Notes: generated by a model from the letters alone, not told the origin. Shown: positions 39,563 through 49,804, numbered from the stretch's first letter. The stretch is DNA of 64,000 nucleotides from Sulfurirhabdus autotrophica (GCF_004346685.1 NZ_SMCO01000001.1:310001-374000), one strand, 5' to 3'. Numbers and translations are program-made.

Positions 39563-40027
39563 TCAAAAATGAACATGTGTTGAGCGGGTTTGACTTTCGT
39601 GTTTTATCTCATTTGAAACAGTTTTGCATAGCTCATTCATCTCTTCTGCCAGCAGTTCAAGTAAATCGTCCAGAGTCACAATGCCAACCAATGCCCCTTT
39701 AACATCTACCACCGGCAGTCGACGTACCCCTTTTGTTCGCATGTAACGCATAGTTTCAAAAACACCTTCACTTTCATTCACCACGGCAAGTTCGCTCCCC
39801 ATAATGTCACCAATCGTAATTACAGATGAATCCAGTGCCATAGCGACAACTTCAATGACAAGATCACGGTCTGTCACAATCCCTATCGGACCTCGCAAGC
39901 CATTCATTTCTTCCACGATCACCAGGTCACCCGTATGATACTGGCGCATGAGCCGAGACGCTTCCAGAACGGTCGTATCTTTTGATGCTATCACCACTTC
40001 CCGGTTACAAATTTCATCTATAGCCAT
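39563..40027 (-). CDS. CBS-domain pair protein
   Basis: A 154-residue protein that is little more than two tandem CBS domains (about 5-60 and 70-130; GIVTDRDLVIEVVA and GIVTLDDLLELLAEEM). Such Bateman modules bind adenine nucleotides and act as energy or redox sensors; stand-alone proteins usually regulate a partner. GGGG lies seven bases before ATG 40027. It is on the same strand as thrS, 352 bp upstream of it; no enzyme partner is adjacent. Confidence 0.88.
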   Translation of the reverse strand: MAIDEICNREVVIASKDTTVLEASRLMRQYHTGDLVIVEEMNGLRGPIGIVTDRDLVIEVVAMALDSSVITIGDIMGSELAVVNESEGVFETMRYMRTKGVRRLPVVDVKGALVGIVTLDDLLELLAEEMNELCKTVSNEIKHESQTRSTHVHF

Positions 40028-40252
40028 AATTTCACCCCTTGCACATTAACTCATACTGATCTGCTCTATTCCTTAATTTAAGATGTGCCATCACAAAAAA
40101 TCAATACGCATTTATCAACAATTCAAGCAGTTAATTTCGCGTGTTGAACAAATTAAATTTCTCCAAAAATATTCATAGAGAAACTTCTATACTGAAATAG
40201 ATGTGTGCATCGATTCATTATTTTCAGAGAACCTTATCAAGGAGAAGTCATA

Positions 40253-40525
40253 ATGGCAGTCGTCAATATTGGCAACTACTACGCAGAATGGATGCCTTCC
40301 GGAAGCCCAGATAAACCAGGTTGTGGTCGGATCATTTTACGAAGTGCAACCCGTCTGACAGAGTTGTTTCGGCTAACCAACCTGAATTCGGATGACTTCC
40401 GCAATTTGCTCCACCTGTTGCAAACTGAAAAACCTCTTTTCTGGGATAGTGAGGCGGGATGGCTGCGAACTGCGCATCCACAGACACATGATGCTGAACC
40501 CGTAGGGGAGCAGGAAGGAAAATAA
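40253..40525 (+). CDS. Small protein of unknown function (90 aa)
   Basis: A 90-residue protein I do not recognise. It begins MAVVNIGNYYAEWMPSGSP, has one cysteine, a helix-rich middle (LTELFRLTNLNSDDFRNLLHLL) and a charged tail, no signal peptide or membrane segment. ATG 40253 has AGGAG eight bases upstream; the frame extends to GTG 40205 without support. It precedes the nitroreductase gene by about 140 bp on the same strand and may share a transcript. Confidence 0.65.
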   Translation: MAVVNIGNYYAEWMPSGSPDKPGCGRIILRSATRLTELFRLTNLNSDDFRNLLHLLQTEKPLFWDSEAGWLRTAHPQTHDAEPVGEQEGK

Positions 40526-40662
40526 GCAACAGCACGAACTGTTACTTTTAAGACACTCGTTACCTCGATTGCCCCATAAATTTGGAGAATAAATACGCAC
40601 TTTCTATCCGTTTTCGGGATTTATCCATTTGTGAATTGGGTAGATTTCATCAAGGAAAAGCC

Positions 40663-41280
40663 ATGATAATGAAAAACGCCTTATTGGATGCATTCTATTT
40701 TCGCCATGCCTGCAAGTTGTTTGATGATTCAAGAAAAATACCGCAATCTGATCTGGATTTTATTTTGGAAGCCGGACGTCTCTCACCATCGTCAATGGGA
40801 TTGGAGCACTGGAAATTTATTGTGGTTCAATCTCCGCAATTAAAAGTAAAGCTTCGGCACGCTTGCTCAGACCAACCACAGATCAGTTCCAGCAGCGATG
40901 TCATTGTTATCCTTGCCAAGATATCTGATTTGCAACCTGATAGTGCATACGTTATAGCGCAATTCAGCCGCCTTAATTTGCCTCCTGATAAAACTGAAGA
41001 ATTTCATCAATTTTATCGTGAGTTTGTGCAAAACAGGGATCTCACGGATTGGAGCGTTGCTCAATGCCATATTGCCGCTGCCAACATGATGACTGCAGCG
41101 GCAGCAATCGGTATAGATTCATGCCCAATTGGTGCTTTTGGAACGGATCAGGTGAGGCACATCCTGCAAATTGATCACAACCAGTATGAGGTAGCTCTGG
41201 TTCTACCTATAGGCTATCGCAAGCACCCCCAACCTGCTAAGCACAGGCTGGCATTTTCGGATTTGATTGAGTTTCGCTAA
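40663..41280 (+). CDS. NAD(P)H-dependent nitroreductase-family oxidoreductase
   Basis: A 205-residue flavoprotein of the NfsB/nitroreductase family that binds FMN as a dimer. Visible are FYFRHACKLFDDSRKIP, the FMN-contacting RLSPSSMGLEHWKF and the C-terminal AAAAIGIDSCPIGAF and LPIGYRKHP segments. ATG 40663 follows AAGGAA by five bases; the frame is open from 40582 but lacks support. Likely reactions are reduction of quinones or nitro compounds; the natural substrate is unknown. It converges with cfa. Confidence 0.88.
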   Translation: MIMKNALLDAFYFRHACKLFDDSRKIPQSDLDFILEAGRLSPSSMGLEHWKFIVVQSPQLKVKLRHACSDQPQISSSSDVIVILAKISDLQPDSAYVIAQFSRLNLPPDKTEEFHQFYREFVQNRDLTDWSVAQCHIAAANMMTAAAAIGIDSCPIGAFGTDQVRHILQIDHNQYEVALVLPIGYRKHPQPAKHRLAFSDLIEFR

Positions 41281-41343
41281 ATTTTGGAAAATCAGATCTC
41301 ATTTTGTAATAGCTAATAACCAATTTGGTTGCTTGCATAGGGT

Positions 41344-42549
41344 TTATACATATACATGGTCGCGAGTATAGGGGTAAGGCAACGTTCCATCAGAAAGGGG
41401 TTTACCTGCAACGATCTGAAACAAGGACATCCATCCCCTTTCGAAAGCATGGGCTGAACCTCCCATATAGATGTGCCAAATTCGAAATTTTTTCTCACCT
41501 ATCAATTCCTTTGCTTCCTGCTGACCGGCTTCCAGATTTTCTACCCAATTCCAAAGGGTTTTAGCATAGTGTGGACGTAAATTTTCTACATCCACACACT
41601 CAAGACATTGCTGAGACATGATTTCAATTGCATCTGACACATGAACCAGCTCTCCACCTGGAAAAACATATTGTTCGATGAATTCGCTGATTCCGCTGCC
41701 TAATCCATCTGTTCCAAGATTTGCTGCTGTGATCCCGTGGTTTAGCATCAAGCCTCCAGGTTGCAGTAACTGATATATTTTGCCAAAGTATTGGTGAAGA
41801 TTTTTCATTCCCACATGTTCAAACATGCCAACTGATGAAATTTTCTCGTATTTTTCAGTTACCGGCACATCACGGTAATCCATTAACCTGACTTTGCATC
41901 TATCCTGCAAACCACGTTTAACAATCTGCTCTTGAACATATTCATATTGATTTAGACTCAGGGTGACTCCTGTTGCGTTGACACCATAATTCTCTGCTGC
42001 CCAAAATATTAATCCGCCCCAACCACAGCCAATATCGAGAAACTGCTCGCCAGTCTTTAAATCCAGCTTGCGGCAAATATGCTCAAGTTTTTGCTCCTGC
42101 GCCAAATCCAGACTGTCATCAGGGTGTTTAAAGTACGCACAGGAATAGACCATGCGTCTATCCAGCCACAGTTTGTAGAAATCATTAGATACATCATAGT
42201 GATAGCTTATTTCTTTGCTGGCATCTACCCTTGACTGCCTTAACCAGCTCAATCCTGTCCTGCTTGGTTGAGCAATGCAGGAAGCCGCATCACAAAACAT
42301 TTCGCCTACATGAATGATGTCATGCATGCTTCCTTCCAAATCAATTTGTTGCTCAACGTAATTTTTTGCCAGCTTCCCCATGCTAGGGTTAGCCAATGAA
42401 GTTAGTGCATGGGGTGATCGCACAGACAATTTAACTTTAGAGTGTTTGCCAAGATTCATCTCTCGCTCATCCCAAAAATTAATGCTCATGGGCAAAACTA
42501 ATTTTCGAATTCTCTGCTCTATCTGGTTAAACATTTGATCACGCAGCAT
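41344..42549 (-). CDS. cfa: Cyclopropane-fatty-acyl-phospholipid synthase
   Basis: A 401-residue S-adenosylmethionine-dependent methyltransferase that cyclopropanates membrane phospholipids, often in stationary phase. The C-terminal Rossmann domain has FLDIGCGWGGLIFWAAENYGV and MYHDVSNDFYKLWLDRRM-type YSCAYF substrate blocks (YHYDVSNDFY, YSCAYFK), followed by GMFEHVG and the catalytic bicarbonate-site residues of the family. Length fits E. coli Cfa (382) with a slightly longer N-terminus. RpoS control is typical in relatives but not shown here. Confidence 0.95.
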   Translation of the reverse strand: MLRDQMFNQIEQRIRKLVLPMSINFWDEREMNLGKHSKVKLSVRSPHALTSLANPSMGKLAKNYVEQQIDLEGSMHDIIHVGEMFCDAASCIAQPSRTGLSWLRQSRVDASKEISYHYDVSNDFYKLWLDRRMVYSCAYFKHPDDSLDLAQEQKLEHICRKLDLKTGEQFLDIGCGWGGLIFWAAENYGVNATGVTLSLNQYEYVQEQIVKRGLQDRCKVRLMDYRDVPVTEKYEKISSVGMFEHVGMKNLHQYFGKIYQLLQPGGLMLNHGITAANLGTDGLGSGISEFIEQYVFPGGELVHVSDAIEIMSQQCLECVDVENLRPHYAKTLWNWVENLEAGQQEAKELIGEKKFRIWHIYMGGSAHAFERGWMSLFQIVAGKPLSDGTLPYPYTRDHVYV

Positions 42550-42677
42550 AATGAGCTCTCCTCAAGCAGTTCTCATTTTTTTATAGCCTATATAAATCAG
42601 ATATCTACCTGACTTGACATACATACTGTTGTAACATGTCAACCAGTCATTACTCAACGCCTGATGTCATGAAGCTT

Positions 42678-45332
42678 CTAGTGACGATTTCGTACGAAGT
42701 GCTTTCTTATCTCCTCCAGAAGCCCCATCCCCAAGGCCATAAGAATCATCAACAGCCAAATTTCTGCTGATAGTGGTTGAGTGCCGAACAGCATATTTCC
42801 AAGTGGTGTGTAAACAATTGCAAATATGATAGTAAGTTCGACAATCAAGCCAAGTATTAATAAAGGGTTTCGTTTCAGTGTAAAACGAAGTGAAGATTCT
42901 CTGGGATGACGGCAAAGAAATAAATTAATTACTTGCGTCATAACGATAGCAGCCAGGCAAGCCGTTGTGGCCTGTATGTAAAGTGATGAAGTTTTATTGA
43001 GCATCTCGCCATAGTGCCAACCAGCCTGGTATAACATAAAGAAAAAAATGGTCATTGCCACAGTCGCTTCCATCATTCCCAACCAGAGATAGGCCCTTGT
43101 AATGAGGGGCCAAGACAACAGTCGCTCATTTGATGGTCGCGGTGGCTGTTGCATCAGCCCACGATCTGGTCGCTCGGCCCCTAACGCAAGGGCAGGCAAC
43201 ATATCCGTACCTAAATCCACGGCCAGAATCTGGATGATGGTGAGCGGAAGCGGAATTTTGAACAGCACAAAAGCAAGGTACGGCACTATTTCCGGTATAT
43301 TCGAGCTAAGAATATAAGTCAGAAATTTGCGAATATTCTCAAAAACCGCTCTCCCCTCTTCGATCGCATTGACTATGCTGGCAAAGTTATCATCCAGTAA
43401 AATCATGTCGGCCGCTTCTTTGGCAACATCAGTACCGGCTATCCCCATTGCAATGCCAATATGCGCAGATTTTAATGCTGGTGCATCGTTCACGCCGTCT
43501 CCAGTGACCGCAACAATTTCACCCTTTCTTTTTAATGCCTGAACAACCAGCATCTTCTGCTCAGCCGTCACACGAGTAAATAATATTTCCGGGCTATCCA
43601 GTGCGATCTGTAGTTGTGCCGGGGTTAATTTGCGTAGTGCTTCACCATGCATTACGAGAGGATTTTCGGTTTTCACCATGCCGATTTCACGTGCAATTGC
43701 AACTGCTGTATGAGGGTGATCACCAGTCACCATGATGACCTTGATACCTGCCGTGCGGCATCGTTCCATAGCTTCCGGCACTTCCGGCCTGGGCGGGTCC
43801 TGCAGCCCGATCAAACCTGAGAACACCATTTCTTTTTCAGCGGGAATCTCATTGATCAACAGCTTACGATAGGCAAAAGCCAATACCCGCAATCCTCTTC
43901 CAGCCATTTCCTCCTGCGCATCGCTTACACGACGTCGGGCTGTATCATCAAGTCGCGTCTGCACCCCACTTAAATCCACGTGTTCACACAAACTCATAAT
44001 TGTTTCAGGAGCTCCCTTGCAATAAAGCCACAATTCACCACTATGTTCGATGACAACTGACATTCTGCGACGCTCGCTGTCTAAAGGAATCTCGCTAATG
44101 AGCGGTGCTTCGCCAAAATCATTCATATTTTTTGCAAACTCGGCAAGGGCCAACTCCATGGGGTCGCCAAGCCAGGTAACTTGGCTGTTATGAATACTGC
44201 GCTTAAGGCTATGGCAATACTGTGCATTACGCAGCAGTTGCACATTAATTGCGCAAGCATCAACAACATCTGGTGGGTAAAGTACGCCATCGGAAAAAAT
44301 ACGTTTCACTGTCATTTTATTTTGTGTCAGCGTGCCAGTTTTGTCGCTACAAATGACAGTAGTTGAACCCAAGGTTTCGACTGCAGGCAAGTGGCGTATC
44401 AAAGCATTCCGTTTTGCCATCCGTTGAGTAGCCATGGCTAATGACAATGTGACCGTAGGCAACAAACCCTCAGGTACGTTGGCAACTATAATTCCAATAG
44501 CAAACATGAAGTTATCCCAGAAAGGCAAACCGATAACAAAACCAATTCCGAAAAAGATCAATCCTAATATTGAAGAAAACATTGCTACCAGTTTTGACAA
44601 ACGTACAATCTCTCGCTGCAATGGAGATCCTGCCTCGCCCTCGGTTTGCGTCAGATGCGCAATCTTGCCGAATTCTGTATGCATGCCTGTCGCAAAAATA
44701 ACAGCCTTTCCTTCCCCAGATACCAGTGAAGTTCCTGCTAACAGCAGATTGTTTGCTTCAAGCGCCGAACCTATATCAGTGCCGGCTGCGGTTCTTGCCT
44801 TAGGCAAGGATTCACCGGTAATAGTCGAAGTATTTACCCTGACACCAGAAGCCTGAATCAGTCGGCAGTCAGCCGGCACATTATCGCCTTCAGAAAACAG
44901 GACAACATCACCTGGTACAAGCAAGTTGGCAGAAATTGTCTGGAGTTGTCCATCACGCATGACTTTCACATTCTGAGGCAACAAATTTCTGAGGGCTGAA
45001 ATGGCTCGCTCGGCACGATATTCCTGCCAGAACGAGAAAAAACCGTTGATCAATATAACACCAACAATTGCAGTGACGAGCTGCCACATGCCTTCATCTG
45101 GGTTTCTGAGTTCAGCAAACATCGCAAGTCCTGCAGCAACCCATAGAATCAGCGCGAAAAAATGCGTGAATTCCTTTAAAAATCTAATCCAGAGAGGTTT
45201 ACCTTTAATCTCTTCTATAAGATTGTAGCCAAATTCTCTCAGCCGCCTTTCAGCATCCGCAGAATTCAGCCCTTGTTCTGATGCCTTAAGGCTGGTCAGG
45301 ACTTCAGCAATTGGCAGGTTTGCAATATTCAT
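42678..45332 (-). CDS. P2-type cation-transporting ATPase (VPEGLL class)
   Basis: An 884-residue P-type ATPase with ten predicted membrane helices. The cytoplasmic A domain has TGES; the phosphorylated aspartate is D330 (SDKTGT), with KGAPE in the nucleotide domain and [12 protein letters not shown] in the P domain. The fourth helix motif VPEGLLPTV resembles eukaryotic Na,K-ATPase (VPEGLL) more than the VAAIPEGL of Ca2+ pumps, so sodium, potassium or calcium transport are all possible. It stands alone, divergent from the peptide-ligase operon. A second, different P-type ATPase is at 56771. Confidence 0.93.
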   Translation of the reverse strand: MNIANLPIAEVLTSLKASEQGLNSADAERRLREFGYNLIEEIKGKPLWIRFLKEFTHFFALILWVAAGLAMFAELRNPDEGMWQLVTAIVGVILINGFFSFWQEYRAERAISALRNLLPQNVKVMRDGQLQTISANLLVPGDVVLFSEGDNVPADCRLIQASGVRVNTSTITGESLPKARTAAGTDIGSALEANNLLLAGTSLVSGEGKAVIFATGMHTEFGKIAHLTQTEGEAGSPLQREIVRLSKLVAMFSSILGLIFFGIGFVIGLPFWDNFMFAIGIIVANVPEGLLPTVTLSLAMATQRMAKRNALIRHLPAVETLGSTTVICSDKTGTLTQNKMTVKRIFSDGVLYPPDVVDACAINVQLLRNAQYCHSLKRSIHNSQVTWLGDPMELALAEFAKNMNDFGEAPLISEIPLDSERRRMSVVIEHSGELWLYCKGAPETIMSLCEHVDLSGVQTRLDDTARRRVSDAQEEMAGRGLRVLAFAYRKLLINEIPAEKEMVFSGLIGLQDPPRPEVPEAMERCRTAGIKVIMVTGDHPHTAVAIAREIGMVKTENPLVMHGEALRKLTPAQLQIALDSPEILFTRVTAEQKMLVVQALKRKGEIVAVTGDGVNDAPALKSAHIGIAMGIAGTDVAKEAADMILLDDNFASIVNAIEEGRAVFENIRKFLTYILSSNIPEIVPYLAFVLFKIPLPLTIIQILAVDLGTDMLPALALGAERPDRGLMQQPPRPSNERLLSWPLITRAYLWLGMMEATVAMTIFFFMLYQAGWHYGEMLNKTSSLYIQATTACLAAIVMTQVINLFLCRHPRESSLRFTLKRNPLLILGLIVELTIIFAIVYTPLGNMLFGTQPLSAEIWLLMILMALGMGLLEEIRKHFVRNRH

Positions 45333-45564
45333 CGGCGATTAATGCATTTAGCTGTGGAAATACCATTTTTGAATTAACTATCATCAAATATAGCAGACAG
45401 CTCGCATAAAGCCGGTATTAGGGAATTTCACACCTCCCGATCTTTCCGATTACCCCAGTTCATCAATTATTTATTTTCATAATGGTAAATAAATTTGCCT
45501 TATCAACTATATTTAAATTGCGTACAAAAAAACCATTAAAAAATACATAGAAGGCTTTACCAAT

Positions 45565-46287
45565 ATGCTGCCAACTACGCTGAAACTGCCTGTCAAAATG
45601 CAGCCTCAGCCAAATGAAACCACTTGCGGGCCTACCTGCCTTAATGCGATATATCGTTATTGGGGAGAAAATGGATCACTTGACAGTGTTATTGAACGAA
45701 CACAAAAATTCGAACATGGGGGAACATTTGCAGTCTTTCTTGCTTGTGATGCATTGCGCAAAGGTTTTAAGGCTACCATTTACACTTACAACCTGATGGT
45801 ATTTGACCCCACCTGGTTTGCCAAGCCGGCAGTGGATATCGCCGAACGCCTTCAGCGCCAGAGTGAAGTTAAGAATGACTCCAGACTATTGCTTGCCACT
45901 GCAGGTTACCTGGATTTTCTGAATCTGGGGGGCCGACTTCGATTCCAGGACCTGACACGCCCGCTTATCAGGGGATTATTACGTCGCAATACGCCGATAC
46001 TGACTGGACTAAGTTCAACTTATCTTTATCGTTGCGCACGAGAATACGGACCTGAAGACACCCCGGACGACGTTCGTGGTACACCAAGCGGGCATTTTGT
46101 CGTCATAGCGGGATACAACAGGATAAACCGCACAGTCTTGGTAGCGGACCCCTATGGGCCTCACCCATTCGGCCCCACTCATGAATATTGGATAAATATC
46201 GATCGCGTATTGGGTGCTGTATTACTCGGTATCGTCACTCATGACGCCAATCTGCTAGTCATTCAACCCCAGCGCGGCAAAAAATAA
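45565..46287 (+). CDS. C39-like cysteine peptidase, first gene of peptide-ligase operon
   Basis: A 240-residue papain-like protein. The Cys motif ETTCGPTCLNAIYRYWG (C21), H177 (GHFVVIAGYN) and D195 (VADPYG) form the expected Cys-His-Asp triad of C39 peptidases, which cut double-glycine leaders of peptides. It lacks the ABC transporter usually fused to C39 domains, has no signal peptide and should be cytoplasmic. The ATP-grasp gene follows after four bases. Its job may be to cleave or transfer a peptide handled by the ligases downstream; the substrate is unknown. It is divergent from a P-type ATPase gene. Confidence 0.85.
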   Translation: MLPTTLKLPVKMQPQPNETTCGPTCLNAIYRYWGENGSLDSVIERTQKFEHGGTFAVFLACDALRKGFKATIYTYNLMVFDPTWFAKPAVDIAERLQRQSEVKNDSRLLLATAGYLDFLNLGGRLRFQDLTRPLIRGLLRRNTPILTGLSSTYLYRCAREYGPEDTPDDVRGTPSGHFVVIAGYNRINRTVLVADPYGPHPFGPTHEYWINIDRVLGAVLLGIVTHDANLLVIQPQRGKK

Positions 46288-46291
46288 TCCA

Positions 46292-47761
46292 ATGCGTAAC
46301 TTGTTCGTCGTGAATAACCCTCGGGACTGGCCACTTGAAGTACCGGGTGTGGAGGTAGTACCTGCGCGCACCTATCTCACCGATCCAGCCTATGGTAATG
46401 ATCGCTCTATCAAGGTATTTAACCTTTGCAAATCCTACCATTACCAAAGTATCGGCTATTACGTTTCGTTGCTTGCGGAAGCGCGTGGCCAGAAACCGCT
46501 TCCAAAAGTTGGCACAATGGAAGACTTGCAATCACAAAATCTGGTTCGCCTTCTTACTGAAAGTCTGGATGAATTGATAGAAAAATCATTATCAACCATT
46601 AAATCGGATGAATTTGAGCTCAGTATCTATTTTGGACAAAATTTAGCCAATCGATACGCTACGCTGAGTCATCAACTTTTTAACCTGTTGCAGTCGCCCC
46701 TGTTGCGCGCTTATTTCGTGCGCAAGCGCAATCAGTGGCGCATCCGTACTGTACGGGCTATTGCTGCCAGTGACATTCCGCCCCATCATCAGGAATTTGT
46801 GGTGAAAGCTGCGACTGACTATTTCATGGGGCGCAGACAGCACATGCGTAAACGGCCAGCACCGCGTTACGACCTGGCCATCCTGCATGCACCTGACAAT
46901 ACAGAGCCGCCATCCAATTCAAAGGCCATGAAAAAATTCGAGAAGGCAGCTGAAAGCCTGGGCTTGCAAGTGGAGTTTATCACCCGTACAGATATTGGCA
47001 GACTGCCAGAATTTGACGCCTTATTCATTCGCGACACCACTTACGCTAATCATTACACTTTTCGTTTCTCCCGGCGTGCTGTTGCAGAAGGCCTGGTGGT
47101 AATTGATGATCCCGATTCCATCCTAAAATGCAATAACAAGGTCTACCTGGCAGAATTGCTTACTCGAAACAATATTCCAACGCCCAAAACGTTGATCGTT
47201 CACCGTGACAATATTGAACAAATTGTGCCTCTCCTTGCCCTGCCCTGTGTGCTTAAGCAACCTGACAGTTCATTTTCGCGTGGAGTAGTAAAAGTTACAA
47301 CAGAAGCGGAATTGCGCACTAAAACAAGCGAACTCATGGAAAAATCGGAACTCATTATTGCTCAGGAATGGCTGCCAACGGAATTTGACTGGCGTGTTGG
47401 TATTCTGGACCGTCGTGTGCTTTTCGTGGCCAAATATATGTTCCCTCGCGGACATTGGCAAATAGTCAAACGTGATGAACAGCGGCAAATCTTAAGTGAG
47501 GGGCCTACGGTGGCTGTGTCAGTGAGTGAAGCGCCTGAGGTAGTTGTGATGACCGCACTCAAGGCAGCTAATCTCATAGGGGATGGGCTATATGGCGTCG
47601 ACCTCAAACAACAGGAAAACCGTTGCTATGTTATCGAAATTAACGATAACCCAAATGTCGATGCCGGAAATGAAGATGATGTGCTGAAAGATGCAATCTA
47701 CCGGGAAATCATGGGATCATTTTTGAGGCGCATCGAAGAACGTAAACGGGGTTCGCGATGA
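46292..47761 (+). CDS. RimK-like ATP-grasp ligase with RLAN-type N-domain
   Basis: A 489-residue protein. The first 190 or so residues match the RimK-like ATP-grasp N-terminal (RLAN) type, with the conserved LCKSYHYQSIGYYVSLLAEARG. The C-terminal ATP-grasp domain has the lysine LCVLKQPDSSFSRGVVKV, the adenine-loop EWLPTEFDWRVGIL and the metal site EINDNPNVDAGNEDD. ATP-grasp enzymes join a carboxylate to an amine via an acyl phosphate; RimK adds glutamate to ribosomal protein S6. The next gene overlaps its stop (ATGA). A role in peptide or amide bond formation is well supported; the substrate is not. Confidence 0.9.
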   Translation: MRNLFVVNNPRDWPLEVPGVEVVPARTYLTDPAYGNDRSIKVFNLCKSYHYQSIGYYVSLLAEARGQKPLPKVGTMEDLQSQNLVRLLTESLDELIEKSLSTIKSDEFELSIYFGQNLANRYATLSHQLFNLLQSPLLRAYFVRKRNQWRIRTVRAIAASDIPPHHQEFVVKAATDYFMGRRQHMRKRPAPRYDLAILHAPDNTEPPSNSKAMKKFEKAAESLGLQVEFITRTDIGRLPEFDALFIRDTTYANHYTFRFSRRAVAEGLVVIDDPDSILKCNNKVYLAELLTRNNIPTPKTLIVHRDNIEQIVPLLALPCVLKQPDSSFSRGVVKVTTEAELRTKTSELMEKSELIIAQEWLPTEFDWRVGILDRRVLFVAKYMFPRGHWQIVKRDEQRQILSEGPTVAVSVSEAPEVVVMTALKAANLIGDGLYGVDLKQQENRCYVIEINDNPNVDAGNEDDVLKDAIYREIMGSFLRRIEERKRGSR

Positions 47762-49011
47762 GTGGTAATTTGGCACTCCATGCGTTCACGGGGTATGGAA
47801 TAGAGCTGGAGTACATGATTGTTGATCAACATACCCTTGCTGTCATACCCATGGCTGACGAGCTGCTACGTATGGAAGCCGGAAGCTATGTTTCAGACGT
47901 TGCAAGAGGGAAAGTCGGTTGGTCCAATGAACTGGTCAAACATCTCATAGAAATTAAAAACCCCTCCCCTGTTCCAGCCATCGCGCCCCTTGTTGCTACC
48001 TTCCAGGCAGAAATTCAATACATCAACCGATTGTTAGCACCTCACAATGCAATGCTCATGCCTTCAGCCATGCATCCATGGATGAACCCAAGTAACGAAA
48101 CAAGGCTATGGGACCACGATCATGCAGATATTTACCAAGCTTTTGACCACATTTTCAATTGCAAACAACATGGCTGGGCAAACCTGCAAAGCATGCATTT
48201 GAATTTGCCATTTTTCAATGACGAGGAATTCTCCCGACTCCATGCTGCAATCCGGCTTGTACTTCCCATCATTCCGGCTATCGCCGCAAGCTCACCCATT
48301 ATAGAAGGCAATCTCACGCATTTTCAGGATTGTCGTATGGAAGTGTATCGCTCCCACCCTATCAAAATCCCTTCCATTATCGGCCAAGTCATTCCTGAAA
48401 CTGCGATGACAAAATTCCAATACGCTGAGCAGATACTCTCCCCCATGTATCGCGACATAGCGATATTTGATCCCGATGGGGTGCTTCAACATGAATGGCT
48501 CAACGCCCGGGGCGCCATTCCGCGCTTCGATAGGAATGCGATAGAAATCAGGGTAATTGATCTGCAAGAATGTCCACAGGCAGATCTTGCTATTGCTAGT
48601 GCTGTCATTGCTGTTGTCAGAGCCTTTTATGATAACCATTGGGCGACACTGGAAAAGCAACAACAGTTCAGCACGGAGCGCCTGGTACAGATCATGCACC
48701 ACTGCATACGCGATGCTGAAAAGGCAATGATAGAAGATGCAGACTTTCTTACTCTTATGGGTTTCCCCGTGGCAAGGTGTGAAGCACGGGAACTGTGGCG
48801 ACACTTTATCGAAGTGTTGATGTGGCATAAACCTGCCCACGATGAAACCGAGCATGCAATCTTGAATATCATTCTGGAACAAGGGCCACTTGCTCGCCGC
48901 ATTCTTCAAGCCGTTAGCGGAGATTTCAGTCATCAAAACCTGAAAGCAGTTTACCTGTCGCTTTGCAATTGCCTCGAAAATGGGCAAGTGTTTCAACCGC
49001 AACATGCCTAA
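47758..49011 (+). CDS. GCS2/YbdK-family carboxylate-amine ligase
   Basis: A 417-residue protein of the glutamate-cysteine ligase 2 fold. The start region GYGIELEYMIVDQ holds the metal-binding ExE pair; VKHLIEIKNPSP, MHPWMNP and the EIRVIDLQECP strand are family blocks. Members make gamma-glutamyl bonds, but most, including E. coli YbdK, are not the main glutathione enzyme. It is translationally coupled to the ATP-grasp gene and its stop overlaps the next start, so it is part of one operon with two ligases of unrelated fold. Confidence 0.88.
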   Translation: MSGNLALHAFTGYGIELEYMIVDQHTLAVIPMADELLRMEAGSYVSDVARGKVGWSNELVKHLIEIKNPSPVPAIAPLVATFQAEIQYINRLLAPHNAMLMPSAMHPWMNPSNETRLWDHDHADIYQAFDHIFNCKQHGWANLQSMHLNLPFFNDEEFSRLHAAIRLVLPIIPAIAASSPIIEGNLTHFQDCRMEVYRSHPIKIPSIIGQVIPETAMTKFQYAEQILSPMYRDIAIFDPDGVLQHEWLNARGAIPRFDRNAIEIRVIDLQECPQADLAIASAVIAVVRAFYDNHWATLEKQQQFSTERLVQIMHHCIRDAEKAMIEDADFLTLMGFPVARCEARELWRHFIEVLMWHKPAHDETEHAILNIILEQGPLARRILQAVSGDFSHQNLKAVYLSLCNCLENGQVFQPQHA

Positions 49012-49720
49012 GACCATTCAATTTCTGATTACTTGCGAGCACGGCGGCAATCGGATTCCCCCTCAATTTCGTCATCTGTTCACAGGCCATGAGCTACTGC
49101 TTGAATCTCATCGTGGCTACGATGCGGGCGCGCTTGCCATGGCAAAATTACTGGCCAAAACACTCTCCGCACCCTTGTTCATATCTACTACCAGTCGCCT
49201 GCTCATCGATCTCAACCGGTCTATCGGGCATCCGAAACTTCACTTTGAAACCGTGTCTCAAGCGCCATCAGCCATTCGCGATGACATATTTAAACACTAT
49301 TACCTGCCGTACCGAAACAAAGCTGAGTCGGTTATTGCCAATGCCATTAAACAAGACAAAATGGTTATTCACATTTCATCTCATAGCTTCACACCCGAGC
49401 TTAACGGAGAAATACGCAATGCTGATATTGGTCTGCTTTATGATCCAACGCGACAAGCCGAAGCTGAACTATGCTCTCGCTGGCAAACCGCATTTAAATC
49501 ACAGCTACCCAAACTGAAAGTGCGCAGAAACTACCCCTATACAGGTAAGTCTGATGGTTTCACAGCCTATTTAAGACGCCAGTTTAAGCCTGAAAATTAT
49601 GTGGGAATAGAATTGGAAATCAACCAAAAACACGTTTTCAATGGAACGCGGCAATGGCAATCTTTAAGAGAAACCGTCATCCGTAGTCTGCTGGAAGCAT
49701 TGCAAACTGACACGCGATGA
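49004..49720 (+). CDS. N-formylglutamate amidohydrolase-like protein
   Basis: A 238-residue zinc-dependent amidohydrolase of the HutG/FGase family, related to zinc carboxypeptidase folds. Seen are the ITCEHGGNRIPPQF metal motif, STTSRLLIDLNRSIGHP, VIHISSHSFTPEL and the C-terminal VGIELEINQKHV. ATG 49004 overlaps the previous stop by eight bases; ATG 48980 lies further inside the ligase gene. No histidine-degradation genes are nearby, so it probably removes an acyl or glutamyl group from a product of the two ligases. It ends the operon. Confidence 0.86.
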   Translation: MPKTIQFLITCEHGGNRIPPQFRHLFTGHELLLESHRGYDAGALAMAKLLAKTLSAPLFISTTSRLLIDLNRSIGHPKLHFETVSQAPSAIRDDIFKHYYLPYRNKAESVIANAIKQDKMVIHISSHSFTPELNGEIRNADIGLLYDPTRQAEAELCSRWQTAFKSQLPKLKVRRNYPYTGKSDGFTAYLRRQFKPENYVGIELEINQKHVFNGTRQWQSLRETVIRSLLEALQTDTR

Positions 49721-49804
49721 TCACCAAGGGGTTGCTGAAAACAATTGATAGTTTTCATCAATCCTCCGCCAAGAGATTGAATAACACTTCAAATCAACCA
49801 GCTA

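Noticed and set aside
48292-49017. 241-codon open frame antisense to the GCS2-like ligase gene
   Set aside because: It lies wholly opposite a well-supported conserved gene, has no ribosome-binding site and no recognisable domain.
49736-49757. TGAAAAC/GTTTTCA inverted repeat after the peptide-ligase operon as its terminator
   Set aside because: The 7-bp stem is AT-rich and no T-run follows on the plus strand.
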